A stretch of 44,841 bases of DNA from an uncultured Granulosicoccaceae bacterium (GCA_937951345.1 CALFCF010000003.1:1-44841), one strand, 5' to 3'; positions 26,057-35,562 are shown, numbered from the stretch's first letter. Numbers and translations: made by a program. Notes: generated by a model from the sequence alone, not told the origin.

Positions 26057-27588
26057 TGTGTCCACCGGTACAACCAAACTTCGCTTATCGGCTTGCCGGA
26101 TGTGCGCAACTGTGCGCGCATTTCAACTGCTTTGGCATCACCGGGTAAAAAAGAAAACACCAATCGAACACCACCGGTACCAGGGTTATGTTGCAAGATA
26201 CCTTTGGATAATTTTCCGGTATTTGATCGTAGCGTGAGTTGAATATCGCTCAGATCATCCGGTATGTCGGGATGATCAGTGAAATCTATCGCCACTACAT
26301 TTTTAACCTGATCAAATCCTTTACCGATACGTGTATTGGTTACTCGTGCCAGATCAGGTGTGCCTTGCGGATCTTCACCCCATTGCATGGTGTAGGAGAA
26401 ACTGTGTTCATCGCCCGCATTCAATGGCTCCCTGGGTCGCCAGTAAGCGACGATGTTGTCATAGATTTCCTTGTCGGCCGGGATTTCCACCAGCTCTACA
26501 GTCCCCCGGCCCCAGGCTTCGCCCGGTGTAATCCAAAGCGACGGCCTGTTCTGATAATGGGCCTCCAAGTCAGCGAAGTCCTCAGCACGCCGGTTACGCT
26601 GCATTAAGCCGAAGCCCTTAGGGTTGTTATCAACAAACGAGCTCACCTGCAATCGCGCAGGATTGGCCAATGGTCGCCACAGCACTTCACCGTTACCGTT
26701 CCACACCATCAATGCTTCACTGTCATGCACAGCCGGTCGAAAATCATCGAAACGATGCCTGTTGGTTTCATCAAAGAAAAACATTGATGTCAATGGACCC
26801 AGTCCGACATGCGTCAGATCTGTTCTGGGAAATAAAGTCGCGTCGACTGATACTTTGGCAGGCACACCGGGTGTTATCACAAAGGTGTATGCACCCGTTG
26901 TAGAAGGGCTATCCAACAAAGCGTAAACCGTAACAAGTTTTTCACCTGGCTCCGCAGCCTTTACCCAGAATTTTGTAAAGTCCGGAAACTCCTCTCCGTC
27001 AGGATGGGCTGTTTTCAGTGCCAGGCCCCGTGCAGACAACCCATAGGTCTGTCCTGTTGCAATACCTCGAAAGTACGATGCGCCCTGAAACAAAAAAAAC
27101 TCGGTGAAGATATCCGGTTTACTCAATTCTGCACGCAGTCGAAAACCTGAATACCCCATAGTTCCGTCTACCGGTAAATCCGGAAACTGATCAGTGGTAT
27201 CAAAAAGTGATAAATCGTAATCCAGGGTGTTGGATATACCGTTTTGAAGAATATTAATTTCAGTCGGGCGCTCGTGATAAAGCCCTGCTGTGAACAAATC
27301 CATTTTGAAAGGGCGGTCTTCGTCCATCCAGATAGCATTCCTGGAATTGAACCAGATGTGATTGAACTCGTCGTAGCTTAAGTCGAGCCAGGGCTTCGGG
27401 ATTCGTGGTCGCGGTGCATAGGGTTTATCAGCCAGTTCAGCCGCCATCGTGTGCAAGACGTCCTTATCGAAACGTTTTTCCACAACAACCGACTCTTGTT
27501 CTGCCCCAGCAGTTGCCATAAGCAATAGCCATAGCAATATCACTGAGGTGCAGCAAAAGACTATCCGGATAGCGGGTAGAATTTTCAT
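26053..27588 (-). CDS. opgG: Periplasmic glucan biosynthesis protein OpgG
   Basis: A periplasmic protein of about 511 residues needed for osmoregulated glucan synthesis, with a signal peptide (CCTSVILLWLLLMATAGA). Family landmarks are LADKPYAPRPRIPKPWLDLSY near the N-terminus, RLRAELSKPDIFTEFFLFQGASYFR, LTSMFFFDETNRHRFDDFRPAVHDS and YWRPREPLNAG. The ATG at 27588 overlaps the opgC stop (ATGA), so this start is preferred over a longer open frame. It in turn overlaps opgH by four bases. The gene set implies translational coupling and stoichiometric production. Confidence 0.94.
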   Translation of the reverse strand: MKILPAIRIVFCCTSVILLWLLLMATAGAEQESVVVEKRFDKDVLHTMAAELADKPYAPRPRIPKPWLDLSYDEFNHIWFNSRNAIWMDEDRPFKMDLFTAGLYHERPTEINILQNGISNTLDYDLSLFDTTDQFPDLPVDGTMGYSGFRLRAELSKPDIFTEFFLFQGASYFRGIATGQTYGLSARGLALKTAHPDGEEFPDFTKFWVKAAEPGEKLVTVYALLDSPSTTGAYTFVITPGVPAKVSVDATLFPRTDLTHVGLGPLTSMFFFDETNRHRFDDFRPAVHDSEALMVWNGNGEVLWRPLANPARLQVSSFVDNNPKGFGLMQRNRRAEDFADLEAHYQNRPSLWITPGEAWGRGTVELVEIPADKEIYDNIVAYWRPREPLNAGDEHSFSYTMQWGEDPQGTPDLARVTNTRIGKGFDQVKNVVAIDFTDHPDIPDDLSDIQLTLRSNTGKLSKGILQHNPGTGGVRLVFSFLPGDAKAVEMRAQLRTSGKPISEVWLYRWTQ

Positions 27589-28799
27589 CCTTTCACCACC
27601 CGCCTCCACGGTTGGCTTTTGAACCAGGCGACACTGTAAGCAATAAAAATAAGAAACGCCCAACCCAGTACGTTACACAACGCTACCGCTACATGACCGT
27701 TACCTACCTGATCGAGAACGAATCCGACAAACCTCGAGAGAATCATCGACACGATAAAAACTGCCAGAGACTGCTGCCCTACTTTGGTCAGTAATGTAAC
27801 TATCAGTTTCGCAAACTTACCCAACAGGCTACGCCCTTCAAACAGCAATCTGCGGCCACCATCGCCAGCTAGTGCATAAGCCAGATAGGCAAGCACCAGA
27901 AATTGAACGTAACGCAATATGCCAAAGTTGGTTTTTTCAATCCACATGACATTGGCAATTCGCCACTTGAGCGCCCAATCAAATCCCCATTCCCTGAAGG
28001 CCACATGCGACAGTGTCATAAAGCCCAGCGTGACTAAGGTGGCGAGCAAAATCAGATAAGCATTAACCGGTGGTTTAGGGATCCAGCCACGCATCAGGGC
28101 GAATCCTGTGAAAAAAATCAACTGCCAACCAAACGGGTTAAAAAACCAAACCCGGTCAGTCACAAAAGATGCCGGCAAATTTAAACCGGCATCTTCAAAC
28201 CCAAGCGCTGCCAGTATGCGCGCTTGCGCGACAAACCAAACAGCGAACATAAAAACAAACACCAGACTTAACCGTATTCTTGACAGCCACATCACGATTG
28301 GCATCATCAGGAGCACGACAATATACATGGGCAAAATATCGAAGTAGTTCGGCACATAGGTAAGTGTCAATAGTCCGAAGACACCTTTTTCCGCATTCTT
28401 TAGGAAGAAACCCAGTGCAAGACTGTCTACATAACTTTTGTCAAAACCGATGCGATCAAGCGCTATAACCATAAACAACAGCGCAAAAAACAAACTGATG
28501 TGCGCCCAGTACACTTGCCAGCAACGGTACAAAACCCTTGCAGTGCCCAGTGCCCATCCACCCCGGTCATAACTCGTACCGAAGGCTATCGCTGAAGCCA
28601 TACCGGAACAAAACACAAACATTTCGGTTGCATCAGAAAAACCAAAGCGGCCCGGTATCCAGTCACCCCAGAAGTTTTTCGGTGCGTGACTGGTGAAGAT
28701 AATCAACATGGCTATGCCACGGTAAAAATCGAGGCGCGGATCGCGCACCCGCTTTTTCTCCGGGGATGCCTGCATTGAGGCAGGATTAGGAGCTGACAT
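27585..28799 (-). CDS. opgC: OpgC-type membrane acyltransferase for glucan substitution
   Basis: A polytopic inner-membrane protein of about 404 residues with roughly ten helices. RDPRLDFYRGIAMLIIFTSH and RFGFSDATEMFVFCSGM match the OpgC family known from Rhodobacter, which adds succinyl groups to periplasmic glucans, rather than the enterobacterial OpgC. The ATG at 28799 has an AGG ten bases upstream and lies 22 bases after the TPR gene; the frame stays open further upstream into that gene. It overlaps opgG by four bases. The acyl donor is presumed succinyl-CoA from family knowledge. Confidence 0.88.
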   Translation of the reverse strand: MSAPNPASMQASPEKKRVRDPRLDFYRGIAMLIIFTSHAPKNFWGDWIPGRFGFSDATEMFVFCSGMASAIAFGTSYDRGGWALGTARVLYRCWQVYWAHISLFFALLFMVIALDRIGFDKSYVDSLALGFFLKNAEKGVFGLLTLTYVPNYFDILPMYIVVLLMMPIVMWLSRIRLSLVFVFMFAVWFVAQARILAALGFEDAGLNLPASFVTDRVWFFNPFGWQLIFFTGFALMRGWIPKPPVNAYLILLATLVTLGFMTLSHVAFREWGFDWALKWRIANVMWIEKTNFGILRYVQFLVLAYLAYALAGDGGRRLLFEGRSLLGKFAKLIVTLLTKVGQQSLAVFIVSMILSRFVGFVLDQVGNGHVAVALCNVLGWAFLIFIAYSVAWFKSQPWRRVVKG

Positions 28800-28821
28800 A
28801 TCTGAAAACCTGCTTGTTACT

Positions 28822-30192
28822 CTAGGCAAGCTCTCGACTGGGCACGGCTGCCGCCGCTCTTCCATCGGCAATCAGCGCACGACGGGCAGCTGTGTACCCG
28901 TCTTCATTGCCACCACGACTGGATAATCGATTGGCCAATATTGCCTCTGCTTCATCGAGGTACCCGGCTCGTATGCCACAGTCAATTGTCAGACGTTCAA
29001 ACACATCACGCTGTGCATGACTACCGCCTGCCAACTGCATATTTGCATTAGCACTGGAGAGGTTGGTAAAAGCCTTTTCATAATCCGCTTCACCAAAGGC
29101 TTCCAGACCGGCAGCTGCCGATAAGCCCGGATTAGACATGGCTTTTTGCATATCGTTACAACAGGATTTTGCGTCTCTATGCAGTCGACCTAATAGCGTT
29201 TTTATATCTTCTTGTCTGTTGTCACCGACAAGCGCAAGCAAATAATGCAGGTCAGCAAAAATCAGACAACCATCTTCTGTGCGTTTGGCAGACAGATCGG
29301 CTAATTCTTCCCAGCGATCACCGACCTTCACACCATTGAGTTCCAGACGGGACAACAGCGAGGTTGCGTTGGAGATATCACGGTAATCATCGGTTTTGTC
29401 TTGACGGATTTCACTATCATAAAGCTCCAATGCAACCGCGTGCTGACCAAGGTCAAGATGCATCAACGCTTTGTGCCACCAGACGTGATAGCGAAAGTTG
29501 TTGCAATGACTCCATGCATGCTCGCGTCCGGTCAGCCACTCAATACCACCTGCTGCATCTGCGGTCATATCGTGAACGTGTGCGACTGCATGCAAGCCCC
29601 ATGCATCATCAGGCGCTATCAATACACCTTCACGACCAGCGAACTTAGCGCGGTTGTATTCACCGGTTTCCTCCAGAGCAAAAGCGTAACAACCCAGTAG
29701 ATAACCATAACCGCGGTCACTCGGCTTGTAGGCCGGCATAACTTTCTCAAGTACCGCTCGCATGCCGACGTTATCGCCGAGTACGAATCGCGTGGCATGA
29801 TCAAGCTTCACCGCAAGAATATCGTCAGACGCCTGATCGATGATGGCTGAAAAATGTTCCAGCGCGCGGCGTGGATTGCCAGAGACCCAACCGTCCAGTG
29901 CGTCGATAAAATGTTGTTCACGCACAGAGATACTGGTGCCTGATGCCGCCGTACGCGCAGCCACCAGAGCCTCTTCTGCTGTCTGTATCAACTCGCGTCG
30001 ACCCAGCAACGTGTAGAACATACCCTTGATCGCATGCGCCAGCGCGAAGTCAGGATCGGCTTCAAGTGCCTCACCCAGAAAACCCGGCGTTGCTGCACCA
30101 TGCGCTAAAAATGCTAGTTGAGTTTTGTTCCAGGCATCAAGTGCCGGACCAGGCTTTACCGTTGTTGGTTGGCCGAAAACATCGTGAGTCAT
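28822..30192 (-). CDS. Tetratricopeptide repeat protein, TTC38-like
   Basis: About 456 residues, all helical, without a signal peptide. WGLHAVAHVHDMTADAAGGIEWL and FRYHVWWHKALMHLDLGQHAVAL are the signature of the TTC38 family, bacterial members of which are cytoplasmic proteins of unknown role. The ATG at 30192 (MTHDVFGQ) is preferred over a longer frame starting at 30318 because GGAACAAAG lies just upstream. It sits 22 bases before opgC on the same strand, so it may be the first gene of the glucan operon or just read through. Confidence 0.8.
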   Translation of the reverse strand: MTHDVFGQPTTVKPGPALDAWNKTQLAFLAHGAATPGFLGEALEADPDFALAHAIKGMFYTLLGRRELIQTAEEALVAARTAASGTSISVREQHFIDALDGWVSGNPRRALEHFSAIIDQASDDILAVKLDHATRFVLGDNVGMRAVLEKVMPAYKPSDRGYGYLLGCYAFALEETGEYNRAKFAGREGVLIAPDDAWGLHAVAHVHDMTADAAGGIEWLTGREHAWSHCNNFRYHVWWHKALMHLDLGQHAVALELYDSEIRQDKTDDYRDISNATSLLSRLELNGVKVGDRWEELADLSAKRTEDGCLIFADLHYLLALVGDNRQEDIKTLLGRLHRDAKSCCNDMQKAMSNPGLSAAAGLEAFGEADYEKAFTNLSSANANMQLAGGSHAQRDVFERLTIDCGIRAGYLDEAEAILANRLSSRGGNEDGYTAARRALIADGRAAAAVPSRELA

Positions 30193-30277
30193 TCTTTGTT
30201 CCGAGGTGGTGGAGCTATTTGTAATAGGTAAAATTAGATACTGATTTAAACCAAAAAGTTTCCGGTAACAGGCATTT

Positions 30278-30292
30278 CCAGTCCGGAACTGG
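30278..30292. promoter_or_regulatory. Perfect 15-bp dyad upstream of the TPR-opg genes
   Basis: CCAGT-CCGGA-ACTGG lies about 86 bases upstream of the TPR gene start, flanked by an outer TTCCGG. It could be an operator for the TPR-opgCGH transcript or a small RNA hairpin. Nothing ties it to a known regulator. Confidence 0.3.
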
Positions 30293-30395
30293 CACACGTT
30301 AATCGCCCCGGTGAACAACCGTGACGGTGGCAGGATGATGTATTAATTTTTCGCTACAATTTTGGCGAGATTGTTGTTGAATCGATCATCAGTAA

Positions 30396-32009
30396 TCAGA
30401 TCTTACCGTCATAAGATTGACGGTTTATTATCGCAGCAATGACTGTGAAAGTACTTGCTTCGGTAGCAGATTGTAACGCGTGTCGCAGTTCCGTGCGATT
30501 AGTAACTGTGAACCCTTCCCCACCGAACGCCTTACCAATTGCTGCATAGTCATGCCCGCAAAAATCAACACCGGCATTAGGTAATTGCCGTTGCCGCTGT
30601 TTTAATTCGATAAGTGCAAGCGATTCATCAACGAAGATAACAAAAACCGTATTACGCGATTGTTCAAACGCTGTTGAGAGTTCACCGGCAACCATCAACA
30701 ATCCTGCATCGCCGGAAAAACTAACTACCGTTCGCTTCGGTGCAGCTAAATGTGCCCCCATAGCCAAAGGTACAGCACACCCCATCGTACATAGCCCGGT
30801 ACTTTGCAACAACGTGCCCGGTTCTTCGCATGTCCACATTTGTGATAACAGAATACGATGTGCACCGCTGTCTACTGTAGCCACAGTGTCCACCGGAAGC
30901 ACTGATCGACATTCATTAATGACCGCTGCCGGACCCCAGGCATCATCATCAGGAAAGGCATTTGCCAGCGCCTGTTTGAGCGCAGGCACTTCGCCGTTTA
31001 CCCAGGTAGCGTTTGGTTCAGTTGATTCCGAGATCGCGGTAAGCGCAGCACCGGTATCAGCGATGAAACTCAAGGTTGCCTGATGCATGAAGTGATGATT
31101 AGGACCGGCAGTTATATCGATAACCCGCGTGTGTTGCGGATCCCAGGGGTCCTGCCAGCCCGGGCGCATTTCTATCGGGTCATAACCGACACACAGAATC
31201 AAATCGGACTTGGACACGAACGGCAAAAGCTGCTTGTCCGCTAACGGTGAGAGGCCAGCGGAACCCAGACACAACGGTGAAGATTCCGGAATGACACCCT
31301 TTGCCTTATAAGACGTAATAACAGGCACCTGATAGCGTGTTGAAAACGCACGTACGATTTCAAACGACTTGTCTTTCAGTACATCAAGCCCCACCAGCAT
31401 AACCGGGCGCACAGCATCCGCAAGCCACTGACGCGCCAGCTCGAGATCTTCGCCTGCGGGAGCTACACGACTGGCAACAACCCGACGATTCTCGTAGGGC
31501 TTCGCTTCGGCGTCTGCAACACTGATCGGCACATCAATATGCACCGGACCCGCGCGTCCTTCTGTTGCAATACCGATGGCTTTTTCCGCAATCACTCCGG
31601 CAGCTTCGCCACTTAACGTAAAAGTCGCCTTGGTGATCGGTTCGAAAACTTTTCGATGATCAAGAACCTGATGGGTGTAACGCTCCGCCTCAAACGCATC
31701 AACACAACCCGTTAGAACAATAAGCGGTACTCGATCCTGTTCTGCATTTGCAACAACATTGACGCCATTCATCGCACCCGGGCCAACCGTTGCAACCAGA
31801 ATCGCAGGTGCACCGTCCATATGATGGACACCCTCTGCCATAAAGCCGGCTGCATTCTCATGTCGTGCCAGATGAAACCGGATACCGGCCGCTTCCAGCG
31901 CATCGACAAGTGTTAGTACTTCCCCACCGGGTATGCCGAACGCATGCCGGCATCCGGCTTCATACAGGCGGGTGGCAAGGACATCGGCTGCGCGTAATGT
32001 ATCGCTCAC
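30396..32009 (-). CDS. Thiamine-diphosphate-dependent enzyme, acetolactate-synthase-like
   Basis: A 537-residue three-domain ThDP enzyme. The N-terminal Pyr domain carries the conserved catalytic Glu51 (ARHENAAGFMAEG), the central domain starts near 190, and the C-terminal PP domain has FSGDAGLLM (Asp434). The metal-binding motif normally reads GDG then NN; here it is GDAG and VDESLALIELKQ (Asp461 in place of Asn), a variant seen in some uncharacterised acetolactate-synthase-like proteins. There is no regulatory-subunit gene, so branched-chain biosynthesis is unlikely. It may be a 2-oxoacid decarboxylase or carboligase. GTG start. Same strand as panB, 146 bases downstream. Confidence 0.82.
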   Translation of the reverse strand: MSDTLRAADVLATRLYEAGCRHAFGIPGGEVLTLVDALEAAGIRFHLARHENAAGFMAEGVHHMDGAPAILVATVGPGAMNGVNVVANAEQDRVPLIVLTGCVDAFEAERYTHQVLDHRKVFEPITKATFTLSGEAAGVIAEKAIGIATEGRAGPVHIDVPISVADAEAKPYENRRVVASRVAPAGEDLELARQWLADAVRPVMLVGLDVLKDKSFEIVRAFSTRYQVPVITSYKAKGVIPESSPLCLGSAGLSPLADKQLLPFVSKSDLILCVGYDPIEMRPGWQDPWDPQHTRVIDITAGPNHHFMHQATLSFIADTGAALTAISESTEPNATWVNGEVPALKQALANAFPDDDAWGPAAVINECRSVLPVDTVATVDSGAHRILLSQMWTCEEPGTLLQSTGLCTMGCAVPLAMGAHLAAPKRTVVSFSGDAGLLMVAGELSTAFEQSRNTVFVIFVDESLALIELKQRQRQLPNAGVDFCGHDYAAIGKAFGGEGFTVTNRTELRHALQSATEASTFTVIAAIINRQSYDGKI

Positions 32010-32155
32010 AGAAATTCTCTAATTTGTAGCAGGTTCAAAAGCAGATCATACGTCAACCCTATGTGAAAAGACATGAACCTGCGTCAATTAAAACCAAAAC
32101 TGGATCAACTTATGATGCTTCCGATTAACTTCTAATATCTCTTGCGTACAACTTA

Positions 32156-32965
32156 TTAATAAGTGTGCTCACTACCGGGGAATTCGCGGTTACGCACTTC
32201 TTTAGCGTAAGTATCAATAGCTTGTTTGATCAACGGCAGAACCTGCGTATATTGCTTAACAAACTTGGGTAAAAATTCATCGAACATACCTATCAAATCA
32301 TCAGTTACCAATATTTGACCATCGCAATCTACCGAAGCCCCAATTCCAATACTCGGTACAGACAATGCCTCATGCATGTCTCTCGCAACCGTTTCCATAA
32401 CGCCCTCGATAACGACGGCGAAGCAACCTGCCTGATCCACTGCACGCGCACTATCCACTAACGCATCAGCAACGGCTTTGTTTTTACCCTGTATTTTGAA
32501 TCCGCCTAACGTGTTTATTGATTGTGGTGTCAATCCGATATGACCCATGACAGGCACGCCTCTTTCTGATAAAAAACGAATAGTCTCGGCCATTTCTCTG
32601 CCACCTTCGATTTTGACCGCATCGCATCCGCTTTCCATGAGAACGCGCGCAGCACTTTCAAAGGCCTGTTCAGGGCTTTTCTGGTATGACCCGAATGGCA
32701 AATCAACCACCACACAAGCATGCCGGCAGGCACGCGCAACTGCTTTACCGTGCCGGATCATGGTGTCGAGATCGATCCCTACAGTGCTTGTTTCACCGTA
32801 TATCGTCATCGCCAGACTGTCTCCAACCAATATAAAGTCAACCGCACCGTCCATGGCTTTTGCCATGGGTGCTGTGTATGCGGTTAGCCCAACGATCGGT
32901 GTCGATCCTTTCATTGAGCGCAGATCCTGAATGGTCAGCTTCTTGGTTACCTTTTGAACACTCAT
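32156..32965 (-). CDS. panB: 3-methyl-2-oxobutanoate hydroxymethyltransferase PanB
   Basis: Transfers a hydroxymethyl group from methylene-tetrahydrofolate to 2-oxoisovalerate, the first step of pantothenate synthesis. At 269 residues it has family length. Metal and substrate residues are in place: ILVGDSLAM (Asp49), VVDLPFGSY (Asp88), AVKIEGG (Lys118, Glu120) and GHIGLTPQS. The region STVGIDLDTMIRHGKAVAR matches the family helix. The ATG at 32965 (MSVQKV) is chosen because GGAG lies upstream and the longer frame adds a non-conserved extension. panC and panD are not nearby, so this may be an isolated or second panB. Confidence 0.92.
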   Translation of the reverse strand: MSVQKVTKKLTIQDLRSMKGSTPIVGLTAYTAPMAKAMDGAVDFILVGDSLAMTIYGETSTVGIDLDTMIRHGKAVARACRHACVVVDLPFGSYQKSPEQAFESAARVLMESGCDAVKIEGGREMAETIRFLSERGVPVMGHIGLTPQSINTLGGFKIQGKNKAVADALVDSARAVDQAGCFAVVIEGVMETVARDMHEALSVPSIGIGASVDCDGQILVTDDLIGMFDEFLPKFVKQYTQVLPLIKQAIDTYAKEVRNREFPGSEHTY

Positions 32966-33119
32966 TCGTTTTATATAACTCCAATGCGTTATCAGCGGAA
33001 CCTGCCGGTGCGGCGGCAAACCACGATAACTTCACTTTTGGTCGATAGTAAAGTGTGAAACACGCACACCGATTCGATTCTGCACTAAAGTGTGCCAGTT
33101 GTAGGACGATGCTGCATCT

Positions 33120-34118
33120 ATGGCATCTATTTTAGAAATCTTGAGCTCGAGTCAGGCGCTCAAGCGCTATACAACCGGACTTATTGCGGTTGCCATGTTT
33201 CTGTTTTGCGCTTACTTCGCCATACCATTTCTGGTTGATTTACCGGATATTCAAATCCGCGTGCTTCAGGCAATAAAACTGGCCGCCGGCCTGATGGTTA
33301 TTTTGGGAGCTCTGCATATATTCCCACTGATCCAACACCTGAAGAATGTCAAAGCAGGCATATCGCCACTGTTTCCACGACAAAAGTCGGAAAGCTATCA
33401 ACCCTGGCCAGCGCATTCAAACCCGGTGGCTAACAGGGCTGGCTGGGGCCCGATTGAAACAGACTATGAAGTGGGAAGTAAGAAAACCCGGTTACATGTA
33501 GATTCGAAATACGATGCCCGACAAACAGCGTCACGCACACGTATCGGCTTTACCTTCTTCTACCTGCTCATCGGACTTGCATTGGCAGCGTTTCCCATTG
33601 TAATGAATGCGCTGGTTTATGAAATCACACCCCCGGAAATCGAGTCACTGCAAAAACTGGCCGACCAAACCTGGCCGCTCTTTGCCCTATGTTCGATCGC
33701 GGCTTTCATCACAACATCGGTTATGTTTCTGTCGCGCATGCCACTGGCCGAATTCGACATAGCCAGAGATACGGGGTCAGTGCGATTTACACGGTGTTTT
33801 GGATTTCTGGATAAATTTCTGAAGCCTGAGCGTCAATCATTCCGGGTCAGCGAAGTAGCCGGATTTCAGTTGGCCTACCATCGCTCGAAAACTTTCAGAC
33901 GGAACAATCGTAGAGTTTGCCAATACGAACTGATCCTCGTGCTGAATGATAGCAGTCGGCATCTGTTGACCAAAGGCAGTCGTCATCGAGCCGTACTAAA
34001 AGATGCCATTACAATCGCAAAGTTTCTTGGTGTACATGTTTGGGACCGGTCGGGTTATTACCAGCCAAACGATCCTGAATTCATGTCACAAACAGACCCG
34101 GTATTGCAGCCACTCTAG
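33120..34118 (+). CDS. Uncharacterised four-helix membrane protein
   Basis: I do not recognise the family. The 332-residue product has two N-terminal helices (about 20-38 and 52-70), a soluble loop, two further helices (about 140-160 and 190-208) and a C-terminal soluble domain with a PH-like strand pattern (LAEFDIARDTGSVRFTR ... YELILVLNDSSRHLLT). Such layouts occur in bacterial membrane proteins of unknown function. Its stop codon TAG lies inside the CTAG end of the 249-bp repeat at 34115, so the natural C-terminus may have been cut by insertion. Divergent from panB. Confidence 0.75.
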   Translation: MASILEILSSSQALKRYTTGLIAVAMFLFCAYFAIPFLVDLPDIQIRVLQAIKLAAGLMVILGALHIFPLIQHLKNVKAGISPLFPRQKSESYQPWPAHSNPVANRAGWGPIETDYEVGSKKTRLHVDSKYDARQTASRTRIGFTFFYLLIGLALAAFPIVMNALVYEITPPEIESLQKLADQTWPLFALCSIAAFITTSVMFLSRMPLAEFDIARDTGSVRFTRCFGFLDKFLKPERQSFRVSEVAGFQLAYHRSKTFRRNNRRVCQYELILVLNDSSRHLLTKGSRHRAVLKDAITIAKFLGVHVWDRSGYYQPNDPEFMSQTDPVLQPL

Positions 34119-34363
34119 CCTGCTCGATTCACGAAGGCGAAAACAGTGACAATGAAAACTAAGCAATTTCCAGTTAGAAACGCAGTTTTAGCGTCGCTGT
34201 GGGTGTTCGCACACTGTTTTCTATTCACCACCAGTGCCCGTCTGCCGTCGCAGCTCACACCATTCAGCTCAACCCGTAGATTTCTACGAATTTCGCTCAA
34301 TCGTGCGACCTGCTTAGGTAGCCAGTCTCTGGTGGCGAACCCTTCATGAATAGAGCAGGCTAG
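34115..34363 (-). repeat. 249-bp CTAG-ended palindrome-rich element, complete copy
   Basis: It runs CTAG to CTAG and, reverse-complemented, aligns over its full 249 bases with 38819-39067 with 16 differences and no gaps (about 94% identical). Terminal inverted repeats are imperfect here because one end has drifted (CTAGCCTGCTCGATTCACG). The inner hairpin CGTAGA-AA-TCTACG is kept; its outer arm is damaged. An 85-codon frame spans the copy, but differences between copies are mostly amino-acid-changing (11 of 16), arguing against a protein. Together with the short bare stretch to 34425 it fills the gap after the membrane protein gene. Confidence 0.9.
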
Positions 34364-34425
34364 AATTTTCAAAGATTCTGCAAAGAGTCACGCAGGAGCA
34401 CGACGCTAAAAGCACTACGGTAAAA

Positions 34426-34815
34426 CTACCCTAAATAGGCATGCGCCAAAAAAACACCGAAAGCAATCGCAAGCACACCGGCAAACCTTAGCAGATGTGC
34501 AAATTTTTCAAATAGCAAAACTACAAGACGCTTAAACCTGTCGTGTCCGATCAAAAATAGAACAACCGCCACGGCGACTATAACCCAGCCAATTACTGTC
34601 AGGGTTGCCGGAAACCTCGACTGACTTGCTGATAGTAAAAAGATAACGCCAATAACTAACCTTGCGACAACAGCGGCTATATATAACCAGCGCTTATCTG
34701 TATATCGTCGAATAAAATCGGAAAATACCAACGGGTTTATCACAATGACAATGCCCGCCAATATCATCAGAGAAGCAACTATGGCTACAACAATAGTCAC
34801 TATGGCTAAGTACAA
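34426..34815 (-). CDS. Small four-helix inner-membrane protein of unknown function
   Basis: 129 residues, almost entirely hydrophobic, with four predicted helices (about 3-28, 43-62, 68-88 and 103-125) and a basic loop FIRRYTDKRWL after helix 1. No family is recognised. TTG start at 34815 with a weak GGCGAG upstream. It begins 15 bases after the stop of the TPR protein at 34831-35562, so they likely form a two-gene operon. Position directly beside a repeat element is noted but its sequence is intact. Confidence 0.65.
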   Translation of the reverse strand: MYLAIVTIVVAIVASLMILAGIVIVINPLVFSDFIRRYTDKRWLYIAAVVARLVIGVIFLLSASQSRFPATLTVIGWVIVAVAVVLFLIGHDRFKRLVVLLFEKFAHLLRFAGVLAIAFGVFLAHAYLG

Positions 34816-34830
34816 GTCTCGCCAAACACG

Positions 34831-35562
34831 CTAAAGCTCCCGGGAAGCAAGGCGTATCCACTCATCATGTAACTTTCTATAATGGGCCGGAGACTTACTT
34901 GATTTATCCAGTAGCGCTGTGAACACTTTTCTTGCCTCATTGTCGTGGCCTTGCGACTTTAGCAACATACCGTACCGATAAGCGGGTTCAGGGCCGGAGT
35001 AGTAGTCTATCAACGCCTGATACTCTTCCGTTGCTTTCTCCAGTTCACCAAGCTCTGTCAGTGATCGGGCATACAGCAGATGGGCATCCTGATTCTTATA
35101 GTCAGGATTTTTTTCAATAAGTAAGTCCAGTAGTCGACGTGACTCGGTAAAGTTGTTCAATCCGAATTCGCTGGCAGCAAGCTTATGCATGATGTCAGGG
35201 TTGTTTTCGTAAAGCCCTGTCAGCGATTCACGGTAAAGATCGCGCGCTTGCGTGTATTGCTGCTTCTCGAGGTGAAGATCTGCCAGCGCACAAGCATTGT
35301 CAACGGTGTTGGCAATTTCATACTCACGTCTAGCTTCGTCCAGATTCTTGTTTGGTGCCAGCTTCTTGCTTACTTTACTGGCCACCTGTTGTCCGCTACG
35401 GCTGCCACTGAGCTCGGGTAAAACCTCGACTATGAAATAGGCCACCGCCCCCAGACCCGGTAATGCCAGGAGCACCATGATCCAAAGCTGACTGCGTCCG
35501 GTTTTTATGACATGCACAATGGCGATAATGGCCAGCAGTAGTGAAAAACCGATTATAGGCAT
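34831..35562 (-). CDS. PLDc_N-like membrane segment fused to a TPR domain
   Basis: A 243-residue protein. The first 55 residues form two short helices with the pattern of the phospholipase D-nuclease N-terminal domain ([35 protein letters not shown]), and about 80-235 are four to five TPR units (for example [21 protein letters not shown] and [20 protein letters not shown]). The domain pair is known in uncharacterised bacterial TPR proteins. The TPR part should lie in the cytoplasm and recruit partners to the membrane. ATG start with GGGAA upstream. First gene of an operon with the small membrane protein that follows. Confidence 0.75.
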   Translation of the reverse strand: MPIIGFSLLLAIIAIVHVIKTGRSQLWIMVLLALPGLGAVAYFIVEVLPELSGSRSGQQVASKVSKKLAPNKNLDEARREYEIANTVDNACALADLHLEKQQYTQARDLYRESLTGLYENNPDIMHKLAASEFGLNNFTESRRLLDLLIEKNPDYKNQDAHLLYARSLTELGELEKATEEYQALIDYYSGPEPAYRYGMLLKSQGHDNEARKVFTALLDKSSKSPAHYRKLHDEWIRLASREL

